From positions 682,001-746,000 of the forward strand of contig WOAB01000719.1 of assembly GCA_027886185.1 (NCBI GenBank): a DNA stretch of 64,000 nt, written 5' to 3'. Shown piece by piece: positions 21,113 to 33,455 of the stretch; the first letter of the stretch is position 1, and each line of letters starts with the position of its first letter. The notes beneath the pieces were generated by a model. The model made no database searches, was not told the DNA's origin, and saw only the letters and a list, made by a program, of their open reading frames with translations. A program made the position numbers and the translations under genes. This DNA comes from Rheum nobile. Its lineage: Eukaryota > Streptophyta > Magnoliopsida > Caryophyllales > Polygonaceae.

Positions 21113-23378
21113 CACCCCCAAAACTTAACCATTTTGGAAAGGTATTACCGCCAGTGACCCCAGTGTTCCTTACCGAGATCACTCAAGGCTTTACCATTTA
21201 AATACAATTTATGAAATACAAATGATATATAATGATCAAAGCATTCAATTCCAAAACATAACATTGTCAAGGAAACATGATTTACGGGATTACAACCCAA
21301 TCCCGAATAGGCTAACACAGAGTTTAAACCAAATACAGCGGAAGTCTTATAAAGTAGTGTACATCGGAAGTCTTACAAAACACATTACAACCAAAGTCAT
21401 TGTCCAAAAGATCTCAACCTGATTAACGAAATAACTCAAACATTTGAAAACCACCGTCGACTCCATAGTCCTTCTATTCTTCTGAGCTACTTTCTATCTG
21501 ATGTGCCGAATCGAACGGATGACACCAACCCACATACAGAGAACAAAGTTCGTGGGTTAGTCTACTTGAATAGACTAGCAAGGGTACAAAGCAGAAGGTT
21601 CGATGTAGTTGTATTAGGTTAGCCTTATCGTTTCTCGAATGATAACCGATAACGATAATCAACCTTCATACTTCTACGGAATAATAACAAGAGGTATGCA
21701 CAAGAGAAGATTCTGGAAGACTGAATCTTCACAGAAATCGACTATGATCAAAGTCGAGACGAGTTTTCCTAGCTGTACTATAACTTAGCTGCACTACTCG
21801 TCGAAGGTTTATTAATTATGTGCGTCGAGTAGCACTTATCTGATTTATATTTCAAACACACATCACGTTATTAGACTTTTACATGTGTACCCCCACCATT
21901 GGGATGACACATCTTAGTATACGTTTCGTCGAGAGTGACGCACACCGGAAGGTTTGTGACACCAGCTAAGTGTCCTGCCTCTACACACTTGTGAAAGAGA
22001 CCGATCATGATCTTAGAATAGTACCAGGTGGAGACGAGCCACCCCGATACCAGATTATAAAGAAACGATCGGACGAAGTCCGAGTACATTCCTAACTAAC
22101 AGTGCTAACCACACAGATACAACACAATCACAGTTATAGAATAAATCCACATAAAGGCCCGAAAGGCGATAACAGATAATAGCGTTGTTCTAACAGATAT
22201 ACAACCTATTATATGATTTTCAAAACAGTTTATAAATCACTTCCAGAAGAACACAGTAATAATCATTCCAAATTAATTAATCAATTGAAATAACTGATAA
22301 TCAATGTAAATATGGAAACGATGAGCAAGAGTGAACCGTCACTTGCCTTAATCCGCAGAATAGAAACAAGCCTAACGACAACGATGGGATTCCGGGCTCG
22401 ACACGGGTATAGCTCCGACAGCACAACGACCTTCGAGTCGACCCATAAAAGGAACCCTAAGTTAGATCCGACATAACCACAGTACGAATCTAAAAATGAC
22501 GAAAGAAAACGAAAGGAACGATGCCACAACGACGACTACCAAAGCCAAAAGCCAAAAAAAGGCATTCTGGACACTAGCGGCGGTCGCCGTTCTTGGCGGC
22601 GGTCTCCGTTCTTGGCGGCGGTCGCCGCAGTTCATCACGGCGGGCGCCGTGAAGAACGCGGCGGTCGCCGTGAAGAACTCAGACGACAGAAGCGGCGAGA
22701 AAACTCACCCAAAACACGAGCGACTCGGCCTCCTTCGACTTGCTTTGGTTTCTAACCTCCAAGGCTACCAAAATCTTCACAAAGGCACTCAGGAAACACC
22801 ACCAAACGACCTCCGGTGAAAGCTTCAGAAATCCGACGAGGCACAACTCCGGTGAGGCAAGAATTTGGGAGAGCTTGGGCTGCGCATTGAGCTCAAAAAC
22901 CCCTCCCAGACACCTCCTTTTATAGCCAAAAGCCAGGAAACACCATGATGGCCTACGACGAGCTACTCCGGCGCTGCCAGAGCCACGCCGGCGACCTTCG
23001 GGCAAGGACCTCCGGACAACGACGATGGCGGGCGCCGCCATAAATGCGGCGAGCGCCGTAATAGGCATGGCGTCCCCATCTAGGAGAAGACCCAGCCTGC
23101 TCCTCGAGCATTGCGACGGCGGGCGCCGCCCTTGGCTTTGCCGCCTCCTCAGCTCTTAGACAAAAACAATATTAACCCGGGATAAAATTTATCGTACGCG
23201 AACGAGTATTAAAATCCAAAGTACGTCGTCTGTATTTTATTTCACTGAGAAAAATATTACAGATACAGAGCACATTACAGAATGTCTCCAACTTTCTGAA
23301 TTAAATCCGACGTACATAACGGGTACTCGGGAAAAATCCTGGAACTCCAGAAATAGCTTACAAAAATACGGGGTATCA
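21108..23378 (-). repeat. 3' LTR of the Tekay-type element
   Basis: 2271 bp. It has TATAAAA on the minus strand at 22918-22924 with GGCGG(T/G)CGCCG palindromes on both sides (22575-22690 and 23025-23125). Compared with the 5' LTR it lacks ~165 bp near 21743 and has an extra ~48 bp of palindrome array near 22580-22620. Confidence 0.93.
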
Positions 23379-23398
23379 CATCTCCTCCCCCTTAAAAG
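23379..23398 (-). promoter_or_regulatory. Polypurine tract (plus-strand primer)
   Basis: The minus strand reads TTTTAAGGGGGAGGAGATG directly before the 3' LTR start, the expected polypurine primer site. Confidence 0.85.
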
Positions 23399-23416
23399 AA
23401 GTTTCGACCCCGAAAC

Positions 23417-26400
23417 TTAGGTCGAGAATAACTCGGGAAAACGCCTGAGCATATCTGACTCGGTTTCCCACGTTTCCCAAGTAACTTCCTTCGATCCAGA
23501 CTTGGACCACTGAATCCGTACCAACGGTACGATCTTGCTACGCAACTGCTTCTCACGACGCTCTAAAATGCGCATGGGCATCTCCTCATAAGTACCATTA
23601 GCTTGAATCTCGATGTCCTCATAACTCAGCACATGAGACTCATCTGGCACATACTTCCTGAGCAAAGAGACGTGGAACACATTATGCACTGGATGAGCCG
23701 ATGGCGGCAACGCCAAGCGGTACGCTAGAGATCCCACTCTATCCAGAATCTCGAATGGTCCCACGTAGCGAGGGTTAAGCTTCCCACGCTTACCAAACCT
23801 GAAAACTCCCTTCGAGGGCGACACCTTGACAAACACCTTGTCACCGACCTCGAACTCGACATTCCTACGCTTCTTGTCTGCATACGACTTCTGTCGACTC
23901 TGAGCGGTCAACATCCTTTGTCGAATTAAGGCAATGTCAGAAGTTGTCCTCTCGACTAACTCTGGCCCAAGCAGAATCTTGTCGGCGTTATCGTCCCAAC
24001 AAATCGGAGATCTGCATCGGCGACCATACAAAGCTTCGAACGGAGCCATCTTGATCGTAGCATGCCAGCTGTTGTTGTACGTGAACTCAATCAGACTCAA
24101 GTTGTCCTCCCAGCTAGTCGGACGATCGAGTACACAAGCTCCGAGCATATCCTCCAGAGTCTGGATGGTCCTTTTAGACTGGCCATCTGTCTGAGGATGA
24201 AACGATGTGCTGAACCTTAACTCGGTCCCCATAGCCTTATGAAGTTCTTGCCAGAACCTTGACATGAAACGGCCATCACGATCCGATACGATGGTTTTAG
24301 GGATACCATGTAAACGGACAATCTCTTTCTGGTAGACTTATGCTAACTTCTGGGCTTCCCAAGTGGTCTTAATGGCTAGGAAATGAGCACTCTTCGTAAT
24401 CCTATCCACAATTACCCAGATAGCATCTTTCTGACTTCGAGTCTTTGGTAGCCCCGTGACGAAGTCCATGGCGATGTCCTCCCATTTCCATTCTGGCACT
24501 GAGAGAGGTAGCAACTCACCACCTGGCCTGCGGTATTCTATCTTGACCTTCTGGCAAGTTAAGCATCTTGCCACAAAGTCTGCTACGTCCCACTTCATGT
24601 TTGGCCACCAAAACTTCTTTCTGAGATCCTTGTACATCTTGCTAGAACCAGGATGCACAGAATAAACAGATGAATGAGCTTCTCTCATCACCAACTGACG
24701 AAGGCCTTCTGCGTCTGGCACACAGATTCGGTCTTGAAACCAAAGTGATCCGTCATCCTGAATCACAAAACTGGGAGCTTTCCCATCCATCACTTCACTG
24801 CTTAGCTTCATCAAGACGATGTCATCAACTTGCTTTTCCTTGATCTGATTCAGCAATGTAGCCTGAATTTCCAGCATACTCAGGAAACATCTACGCTGAT
24901 CATACAGAACTTCAATGTCGCATGACTCTCGGTTCAGCTTGGTCTGAGCAGTAAGTAAAGCAACTACCCTCTCGTGCGTTGTCTTCCGGCTCAATGCATC
25001 AGCTACCACATTAGCCTTGCCCGGATGGTACAACAACTCGATATCGTAGTCCTTAAGCAACTCTAGCCAGCAGCGTTGTCTCATATTCAGCTCCTTTTGA
25101 GTAAATATATACTTGAGACTTTTGTGGTCAGTGAAGACTTGGCATCTTATACCGTAGAGGTAATGCCTCCAAATCTTCAGCGCAAAGACAACCGCTGCTA
25201 GCTCAAGATCATGTGTCGGATAGTTTTCTTCGTACGTCTTGAGTTGCATGGATGCATAAGCAATGACTCTGCCCTTCTGCATTAAAACACAACCAAGACC
25301 ACACTTTGAAGCATCACTATAGACCACATAATCGTTGTTCCCCTCTGGGAGTGCTAACACGGGTGCCGAGGTCAGCCGTTGCTTCAACTCCTGGAAACTG
25401 GCCTCGCACTTGTCATTCCAGACAAACTTCTTGTGAACCTTGTGGAGTAGATTGGTCATAGGTAGAGCGGTCTTCGAAAACCCCTCCACGAACCGTCTGT
25501 AATACACGGCAAGCCCAAGAAAGCTGCGCACCTCCTTCACATTCTGGGGCTGTGTCCAATTAGCCATCGCTTCAATCTTCTGGGGATCAACCATAACCCC
25601 ATTCTTATTGATCACGTGGCCTAATAAAGCCACCTCCTTCAACCAGAATTCACATTTAGACAATTTAGCAAAAAGCTGATGTTGTCTAAGGATTGACAAA
25701 GCAATCCGCAGATGTTCCTCGTGGACTTCTTCACTCAGAGAGTAGATCAGAATGTCGTCTATGAAGACTACTACGAACTTGTCCAAGTACCGGTGAAAAC
25801 ATCGATTCATCAAATCCATAAAGACAGCTGGAGCATTTGTAAGCCCAAAAGGCATCACTACGAACTCGTAATGACCATATCTGGTCCTAAACGCAGTTCT
25901 AGGAATGTCCTGCTCACGAATTCTGAGTTGATGATATCCAGATCTCAAGTCGATCTTGGAGAAAACCTTTGCTCCCTGCAACTGGTCCAACAGGTCATCA
26001 ATCCTAGGCAGAGGATACTTGTTCTTGACCGTCGCCTTGTTCAACTCTCGGTAGTCGATACAAAGTCGAAACGATCCATCCTTCTTTTTGACGAACAATA
26101 CCGGAGCACCCCACGGCGATGCACTCGGCCTGACATAACCTTTGTCAAGAAGATCTTCAAGTTGATTCTTCAATTCTTGCATCTCAGCCGGAGCCATACG
26201 ATACAGTGATTTGGAAATCGGCGTCGTACCAGGCTCAAGATCAATTGAAAACTCTATGTCACGGTTCGGGGGTAATCCAGGAATTTCTTCCGGAAAGACA
26301 TCTGAAAACTCCCTAACCACAGGAATATCAAGAACCTCAGGTCCATCCTTCGCGAGCGAATCCAAGTAGCAAAGGTACCCGACACATCCTTGTCGTAGTA

Positions 26401-28132
26401 TCTTAAACGCAGCCATCGCATTGATCAGCTTGCCGTTATCAGCGTCATTTCGACCTTTGAACTTGCACACGAACTGGCCCCCAGATGACACCATCACCGT
26501 TCTTGAACTGAAGTCGATCACCGCCTTGTGACGCATCAGCCAATCCATACCGAGAATAATGTCGTATGGAGCCATGGCTATACAGATCAGATTTGCCTCA
26601 AACTCCTTACCCTGAATGGTAATCGGAAAGTCGGACAGATGCTTGGTTCCCACCAAACGTTCTCCATTAGGAAGACTAACGACGAAAGGGTCACACGAAT
26701 CGTTGCACACTAAGTCTAACTTGCTAACACAGCTATCCGAAATAAAGGAATGCGTAGCACCAGAATCAAATAGAATGCACACTGAAGTAGAGTGAAAGTA
26801 TAAAGTACCTTGAGCAATCGAAGCGTTGGGTCCATCTGCTTCACGCATCTCGTATAAGTGTTGGCCCTGACTTCCAAAAACAGCTAGGGCCTTTCCCCTA
26901 TTCTGAGCAGTCGTCTAAACTGACGGGCTAGGAGTCTCGGCAGACTTGAACCTAGGTCGGTTGCTCTGATGAACTAACCCTTGTTGCGAATCTACTCCCT
27001 TCTGCTTCCCCTGCTGGCAGAACTTCTGCAGATGACCATCACGTCCACACCCAAAGCACGATCTCTTCTCCTTCTTACACTCATTGCTCTTGTGCCCAGC
27101 AACACCACAGTTATAACACTGAACTGAACTTCTGCTCTGACTGGACTGCTGCATTGACCCTCCGTGAGTCATGTCCGTCTTTGCTCGGCCAGACTTGGCA
27201 AATCTAGACGGTGGCGCAGGTCGCTTGAATCCACCACCCTGATTCTGATTCTGCATCGACCTCTGTCGGATGCGTCTCTTTGTTGACTCCTCCAGAGTCA
27301 CTTCCAGCTTGTAGGCAACATCCACATACTGCTCCAGAGTAGAGCATGTGTGGTGCACCATCAACGGCTTGATATCTGGACTCATCCACTCGTGGAAGTA
27401 CCAGATCTTTTGTGCCTCGCTGGTTATCTCAGTTGGGGCGTACTGCAGAAGATGATTGAACTTGGTTGCCAGCTCAGCTACCTTCAATCCATCGGTCTTG
27501 GGGTACAGAAACTCCTTGTGTTTCTCCTCTCTCATAGCACGAGAGAAGAAACGGTCAATCATTTTTGTCTTAAACATCGACTAGGTCAATACAGGGCTAT
27601 CAGCTAAGCCTGTATCCTCCCACCATTCACTAGCATCCTCTTTCAGCTGTAGAGAAGCTATGTGGACCTTTTCAGCCTCAATACAGTCCACATTACGGAA
27701 CAACCGTTCCATGTGAGAGAACCAATGGGTCACCTTGACTGTCTCCCCTTTTCCGTTGTAGCTGTCAGGCCTCATAGAACTGATGGTCTTCAGAGCACGA
27801 CCATAGTTGTCCCTAGTCCTGACTGCATTCTCCTGGACATCATGGTTTCTTGGCTCCTCAAATCTAGGAACCGGTGGGGGAATCGGCACGCCTTGTGCCT
27901 ACGGCACACTTGGTCGCATAGCATCAGCGATAGCTTGCATGACAATTCCTCGAATTGTCTCCACTGCTGCAGCATCAAACACCACTGGTGCATTACTCTG
28001 ATCTTGATCATTGTCCCTGGATTGATTATGGGATTCAGATACATGCTCACTTTGGCCAACATCTCTTATGATTGGTCTGGGACCCTGACTAGTCCCAACA
28101 CCAGCTCGAACCGTATTCCTTGTGTTCACCAT
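23417..28132 (-). pseudogene. gag-pol polyprotein of the Tekay-type element, four nonsense codons
   Basis: A single 1572-codon frame from ATG at 28132. Gag has the capsid block HWFSHMERLFRNVDC and two zinc knuckles (CYNCGVAGHKSNEC, CFGCGRDGHLQKFC). Pol follows with protease FDSGATHSFI, reverse transcriptase FVVVFIDDILIYS, RNase H (DASKCGLG), integrase HHCC (CLTCQKVK) and a C-terminal chromodomain-like WETWETESDMLRRFPELF. Stops lie at 27899-27901 (TAG), 27581-27583 (TAG), 26915-26917 (TAG) and 24338-24340 (TAA). All fit C-to-T or G-to-A changes at Gln or Trp codons. No frameshifts were seen, suggesting fairly recent death. Confidence 0.93.
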
Positions 28133-28409
28133 CTGTTTACCGATCAAATTCCAAGCTATTTATACATTAATATCATTCAAACATGCTTAATCTAGTAAAA
28201 TTACTCAGAATAGATCAACTAGGTATTTTATAGATGAACTGGAACTGTTACACAAGCTACACATAAGTCTATCATCCGAGCGTTAGGACAAAAATTGCTC
28301 GAAGATAAAAGTGTTTCACAGAGTACTTGCCGCAATACTGAAATATTACACAAAGTACATACTGAAATACTAAGAAAGAAACTACTATGATAGGCAACGC
28401 CAATCCTCA

Positions 28410-29260
28410 TCAAGGCGTTCCAAAACGTCTCCCATAAGACTGGCTACTCATGCAAGGTCTCTTCGAACTAGGCTCACCATCGAGCTCTGGCGATGGGTTT
28501 CGCACCCTGCTCGGTCTTGGGTCACATGGATCTGGTGACTCAGACCCAATCTCAGTCGTGGAAAAGAAAGGATCGTCCATAAGAGGTCCTCCTATTCCAG
28601 CCCTCCTCTGAGCGCTAGCGATCGCCTGATCCATCTGTTGTTGTTGCTCCATATGAGAGCTCATTTCGCTCTGGCAAAGGATCTCTCTCAACTCAGCCTA
28701 TGATCTCCTCCTAATACCGTGCTCAGTGTACAGTGCCTCCCAATCAGCATCAGTCATGAGTGCATAAGCCGACACTGGTGATAGTTCTGGACTGGGGGAA
28801 TAAACTGCACCCCCGGCTCCTGACTGTCTACTAGCAAGTGCCTCAAGTTGTCTGGCTCCTGGCTCTGCTCTTCCAGGTCCATCTCGGGGTCCTCCTCAGG
28901 ATCATCTTCGATGGGATCCTCATCCTCGGGATCAATCTCGATCATATCCTCATCCTCGACAGGATCTATCTCTATCTGGTAATCGTCATCGTAATGCCCT
29001 AAGGCGTATCTAGACGACTCACCCACTTCATGCACTGCTTCCTCCCTGAGTGGCTCTATAGGTGCAGCTACAATGACCACTGCATCCCTAGGCGTAAGGA
29101 CAACAGACTCGGGAATCACATACTTGATGTCCTCGGGCGGGCTACTCGGGCCTCCAACCTCGAAACATCGCTGAGGGATCGGAAAATCTAGCCTGCCTGG
29201 AGACGGCGGGTCCGTCTTGGCGTCCTCCGACCCCCTATCAAGAGAAAAGCACGTACCCAT
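28410..29260 (-). CDS. Pre-gag accessory ORF, acidic, N-myristoylation-like start (decayed)
   Basis: Between the 5' LTR and gag lies an open region starting MGTCFSLDRG at 29260. It has Gly-2 and Cys-4 in a context like plant N-myristoylation/palmitoylation sites. A very acidic segment follows (DDDYQIEIDPVEDEDMIEID). A frameshift near 28790 moves the reading into a frame with MTDADWEALYTEHG, one stop near 28695, then a Gln-rich and Pro/Ser-rich tail to 28410. No homologous domain is recognised. Its size (~280 codons) and placement suggest a real accessory protein of the element in its active form; function unknown. Confidence 0.55.
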
Positions 29261-29450
29261 TCTACAGGATAACGAGGAATGAGTTAGTCTTTCTAGACAT
29301 AGAAGCAAGCTTACTACATCAGACTATATAGAAGACACGACTATGAATAGTGTTTTGAAATTCTTTTTACTTTGAAAATTCAGAGCCCTTTTAACGTATT
29401 TTCAAAAATGGATAAATGATATAAAAATCCCAAACCCGTTTTAAAACCTT

Positions 29451-29464
29451 TGGTTCTGATACCA
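29451..29464 (-). promoter_or_regulatory. Primer binding site (initiator Met tRNA)
   Basis: The minus strand reads TGGTATCAGAACCA shortly after the 5' LTR, matching the 3' end of plant initiator tRNA-Met except for one base (usual TGGTATCAGAGC). Confidence 0.88.
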
Positions 29465-29468
29465 CAAC

Positions 29469-31859
29469 TGTAACACCCCCAAAACTTAACCCTTTTGGAA
29501 AGATATTACCGCCAGTGACCCCAGTGTTCCTTACCGAGATCACCCAAGGCTTTACCATTTAAATACAATTTATGAAATACAAATGATACATAATGATCAA
29601 AGCATTCAATTCCAAAACATAACATTGTCAAGGAAACATGAGTTACGGGATTACAACCCAATCCTGAATAGGCTAACACAGAGTTTAAACCAAATACAGC
29701 GGAAGTCTTATAAAGTAGTGTACAACGGAAGTCTTACAAAACACATTACAACCAAAGTCATTGTCCAAAAGATCTCAACCTGATTAACGAAATAACTCAA
29801 ACATTCGAAAACCACCATCGATTCCATAGTCCTTCTATTCTTCTGAGCTACTTTCTATCTGATGTGCCGAATCGAACGAATGACACCAGCCCACATGCAG
29901 AGAACAAAGTTCGTGGGTTAGTCTACTTGAATAGACTAGCAAGGGTACAAAGTAGAAGGTTCGATGTAGTTGTATTAGGTTAGCCTTATCGTTTCTCGAA
30001 TGAGAACCGATAACGATAATCAACATTCATACTTCTACGGAATAATAACAAGAGGTATGCACAAGAGAAGATTCTGGAAGACTGAATCTTCACAGAAATC
30101 GACTCGAAAAGAAGACTCCAACGGAAATGAGTCTTTAAGGAAATATGACAAATCTGGAATGTTTACAGAATCATACAATAATGATTTAAAAATCTATCGA
30201 GATGCTTCGGTTCACGACCAACCTCATCGCATACAGCGAATCCAGATTGGAAAGAGAACGTACTATGATCAAAGTCGAGACGAGTTTTGCTAGCTGCACT
30301 ATAACTTAGCTGCACTACTCGCCGAAGGTTTATTAATTATGTGCGTCGAGTAGCACTTATCTGATTTATATTTCAAACACACATCACGTTATTAGACTTT
30401 TACATGTGTACCCCACCATTGGGACGACACATCTTAGTATACGTTTCGTCGAGAGTGACGCACACCGGAAGGTTTGTGACACCAGCTAAGTGTCCTGCCT
30501 CTACACACTTGTAAAAGAGACCGATCATGATCTTAGAATAGTACCAGGTGGAGACGAGCCACCCCGATACCAGATTATAAAGAAACGACCGGACGAAGTC
30601 CGAGTACATTCCTAACTAACAGTGCTAACCACACAGATACATCACAATCACAGTTACATAATAAATCCACATAAAGGCCCGAAAGGCGATCACAGATAAT
30701 AGCGCTGTTCTAACAGATATACAGCCTATTATATGATTTTCAAAACAGTTTACAAATCACTTCCAGAAGAACACAGTAATAATCGTTCCAAATTAATTAA
30801 TCAATTGAATTAACTGATAATCAATGTAAATATGGAAACGATGAGCAAGAGCGAACCGCCACTTGCCTTAATCCGCAGAATAGAAACAAGCCTAACGACA
30901 ACGACGGGATTCCGGGCTCGACACGGGTATAGCTCCGACAGCACAACGACCTTCGAGTCGACCCATAAAAGGAACCCTAAGTTAGATCCGACATAACCAC
31001 AGTACGAATCTAAAAATGACAAAAGAAAACGAAAGGAACGACGCCACAACGACGACTACCAAAGCCAAAAGCCAAAAAATGCATTCTGGACACTGGCGGC
31101 GGTCGCCGCAGTTCATCACGGCGGGCGCCGTGAAGAACGCGGCGGTCGCCGTGAAGAACTCAGACGACAGAAGCGGCGAGAAAACTCACCCAAAACACGA
31201 GCGACTCGGCCTCCTTCGACTTGCTTTGGTTTCTAACCTCCAAGGCTACCAAAAGCTTTACAAAGGCACTCAGGAAACACCACCAAACGACCTCCGGTGA
31301 AAGCTTCAGAAATCCGGCGAGGCACAACTCCGATGAGGCATGAATTTGGGAGAGCTTTGGCTGCGGATTGAGCTCAAAAACCCCTCCCAGACACCTCCTT
31401 TTATAGCCAAAAGCCAGGAAACACCATGATGGCCTACGACGAGCTACTCCGGCGCTGCCAGAGCCACGCCGGCGACCTTCGGGCAAGGACCTCCGGACAA
31501 CGACGACGGCGGGCGCCGCCATAAATGCGGCGGGCGCCGCAATAGGCCTGGCGTCCCCAGCTAGGAGAAGACCCAGCCTACTCCTCGAGCATTGCGACGG
31601 CGGGCGCCGCCCTTGGCTTTGCCGCCTCCTCAGCTCTTAGACGAAAACAATATTAACCCGGGATAAAATTTATCGTACGTGAACGAGTATTAAAATCCAA
31701 AGCACGTCGTCTGTATTTTATTTCACTGAGAAAAATATTACAGATACAGAGCACATTACAGAATGTCTCCAACTTTCTGAATTAAATCTGACGTACATAA
31801 CGGGTACTCGGGAAAAATCCCAGAACTCCAGAAATAGCTTACAAAAATACGGGGTATCA
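29469..31859 (-). repeat. 5' LTR of the Tekay-type element
   Basis: 2391 bp, close to the 3' LTR apart from two indels. TATAAAA on the minus strand lies at 31399-31405, with CG-rich palindromes downstream (31095-31165) and upstream (31505-31610). Confidence 0.93.
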
Positions 31860-31990
<131 letters not shown>

Positions 31991-32181
31991 CATTCGTCCT
32001 CCATTGAAGCGGCTTCCCCCAAGGTTGTTGTTGGTTGTCGTCGTCTTCACGCCGGTTGTCGTCGACTTCCCCCAAGGTTCCCCAACCGCAAATCTCAACG
32101 GAAAACGATAAATGCCTTAGATTTTATTTTATTTTTTTGAACCCTAAATCCTTTCGATTTCTCAATCTTTTCAATTTTTCA

Positions 32182-32340
32182 ATGGAGAGGATGCAGGCTT
32201 GCCAGAGGAATCCGGTGGGGCAGGCGAGGAGCACGGCGGAGAAGTGGAGAAGGGTGGTGTGGACATAGAAACGCCAGGCGGCGTTGACGACGAACTGCTT
32301 GAGAACTCCCGCCGCCTCTGGGGCTAGCGTTTGGAGTTTT
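32182..32340 (+). pseudogene. Captured gene 5' end in TIR copy 1
   Basis: After a leader with GAACCCTAAATCC comes an ATG reading MERMQACQRNPVGQARS and further. The same start occurs in copy 5 at 55177 and, truncated, on the minus strand in copy 2 (36839-36920). Shared leader plus start in separate copies indicates one capture event followed by transposition. I do not recognise the donor gene. In this copy the frame stops at 32268. Confidence 0.55.
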
Positions 32341-32439
32341 AATCTAGAAATTTCAATCGATTTTGCTCATGTAATCACCATTGTCATAGATTTTCACTGA
32401 CCTCCATTCATCGCTAGTTGATTTAATCGTCTTCATGCC

Positions 32440-33300
32440 CTGGTTCATTGTTTATGTATGATATTCAAATATACTTGTATGATATGCAATTTGTAATTAT
32501 GGATTATTTCTTTGGTCGTGAATGTGATATTCATTTGTGTGGATGAGATATGCATTTTTCATACAGTGATATTCAAAATATATGTTAGTCATTTGATATG
32601 CAAAATATCTGATATGCAAAATATTCATTTGTGTGGATGAGATATGCATTTTCCATACAGTGATATGCAAGATATTCAAAAATACTTGAACGGTATTCAC
32701 GATATTTATTTTCATATGCACAAAGTTTCAAATAGTATGAATACAAATATTTTAAATTGGAATATCAACTACCACATAGTGCATATCTATTCAAAGTTTA
32801 TGAATATCAGTATGTATACGACTGAACATAATAACGAATAACAAATATTCAGAAATACTTGAACGATATTCAAATAATGTGTTTTGATATGCACAATTTT
32901 TTTTCAATTCAGTGGATGTATTATATACATAGTGAATAAGTACTCACAATACTTGAATATCAGATATAGGATAGTGAATATCAACAGGAATACGATGGAA
33001 CATGAACAAAATTAACTGATATGCAAAGAATATTTAACGATATTCATAATTTTTGTATCGATATGCATAATTTTAATTTTCAACTAATTAAATATATTGA
33101 TATGCACGAACTTCCACTGAATATGCGTATTAACTAAAAACATGGTGGTATCCGAAAATCGTAACCAATTGAATATGCGTATTTATAGTATATTTCTCTC
33201 TCCAAATCTACATTTAACTTCCTATTTTGGAGGTGGTTAATTAATAAAATTCAAAAAAGCTATTCTCTCTCCTAATTTAGATTTTTTTCCAAACGTTTTT
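32440..33300. repeat. ATGCATATC-rich interior of TIR copy 1
   Basis: AT-rich sequence with many GATATGCA / TGCATATC words and a roughly 100-bp segment (GATATGCATTTTCCATACAG ... ATTCATTTGTGTGGATGAG) that recurs in direct order. The same segment recurs in all five copies of the family. Confidence 0.7.
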
Positions 33301-33455
33301 TTAGGTAACTGCATATTGTGGACCTTGTTTTATGGTAACACACCCACCATAAAATCTCTACAACCTATCAATCCATCCATCAATCTCCTTCCATCCAATG
33401 CTCCTCATTTATTCACTTGTTTCACCATAAGAGTCATTTTACCTGAGCATCGGGC

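Larger units (their letters stand above)
21108..31859 (-). mobile_element. Ty3/gypsy chromovirus (Tekay/Del type), complete but inactivated
   Basis: Two LTRs (21108-23378 and 29469-31859) start TGATACCCCG and end GGGTGTTACA on the minus strand, flanked by the 5-bp duplication CTCTC (21103-21107, 31860-31864). It has an initiator-Met primer site at 29451-29464, a polypurine tract at the inner edge of the left LTR, a pre-gag ORF, and one continuous gag-pol frame with four stop codons and no frameshift. The C-terminal chromodomain-like segment places it with Tekay-type chromoviruses. It inserted inside the CT microsatellite of TIR copy 1. Confidence 0.95.

Noticed and set aside
25712..26209. 165-residue forward-strand frame over the reverse transcriptase
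   Set aside because: Shadow of the well-supported pol frame on the other strand.
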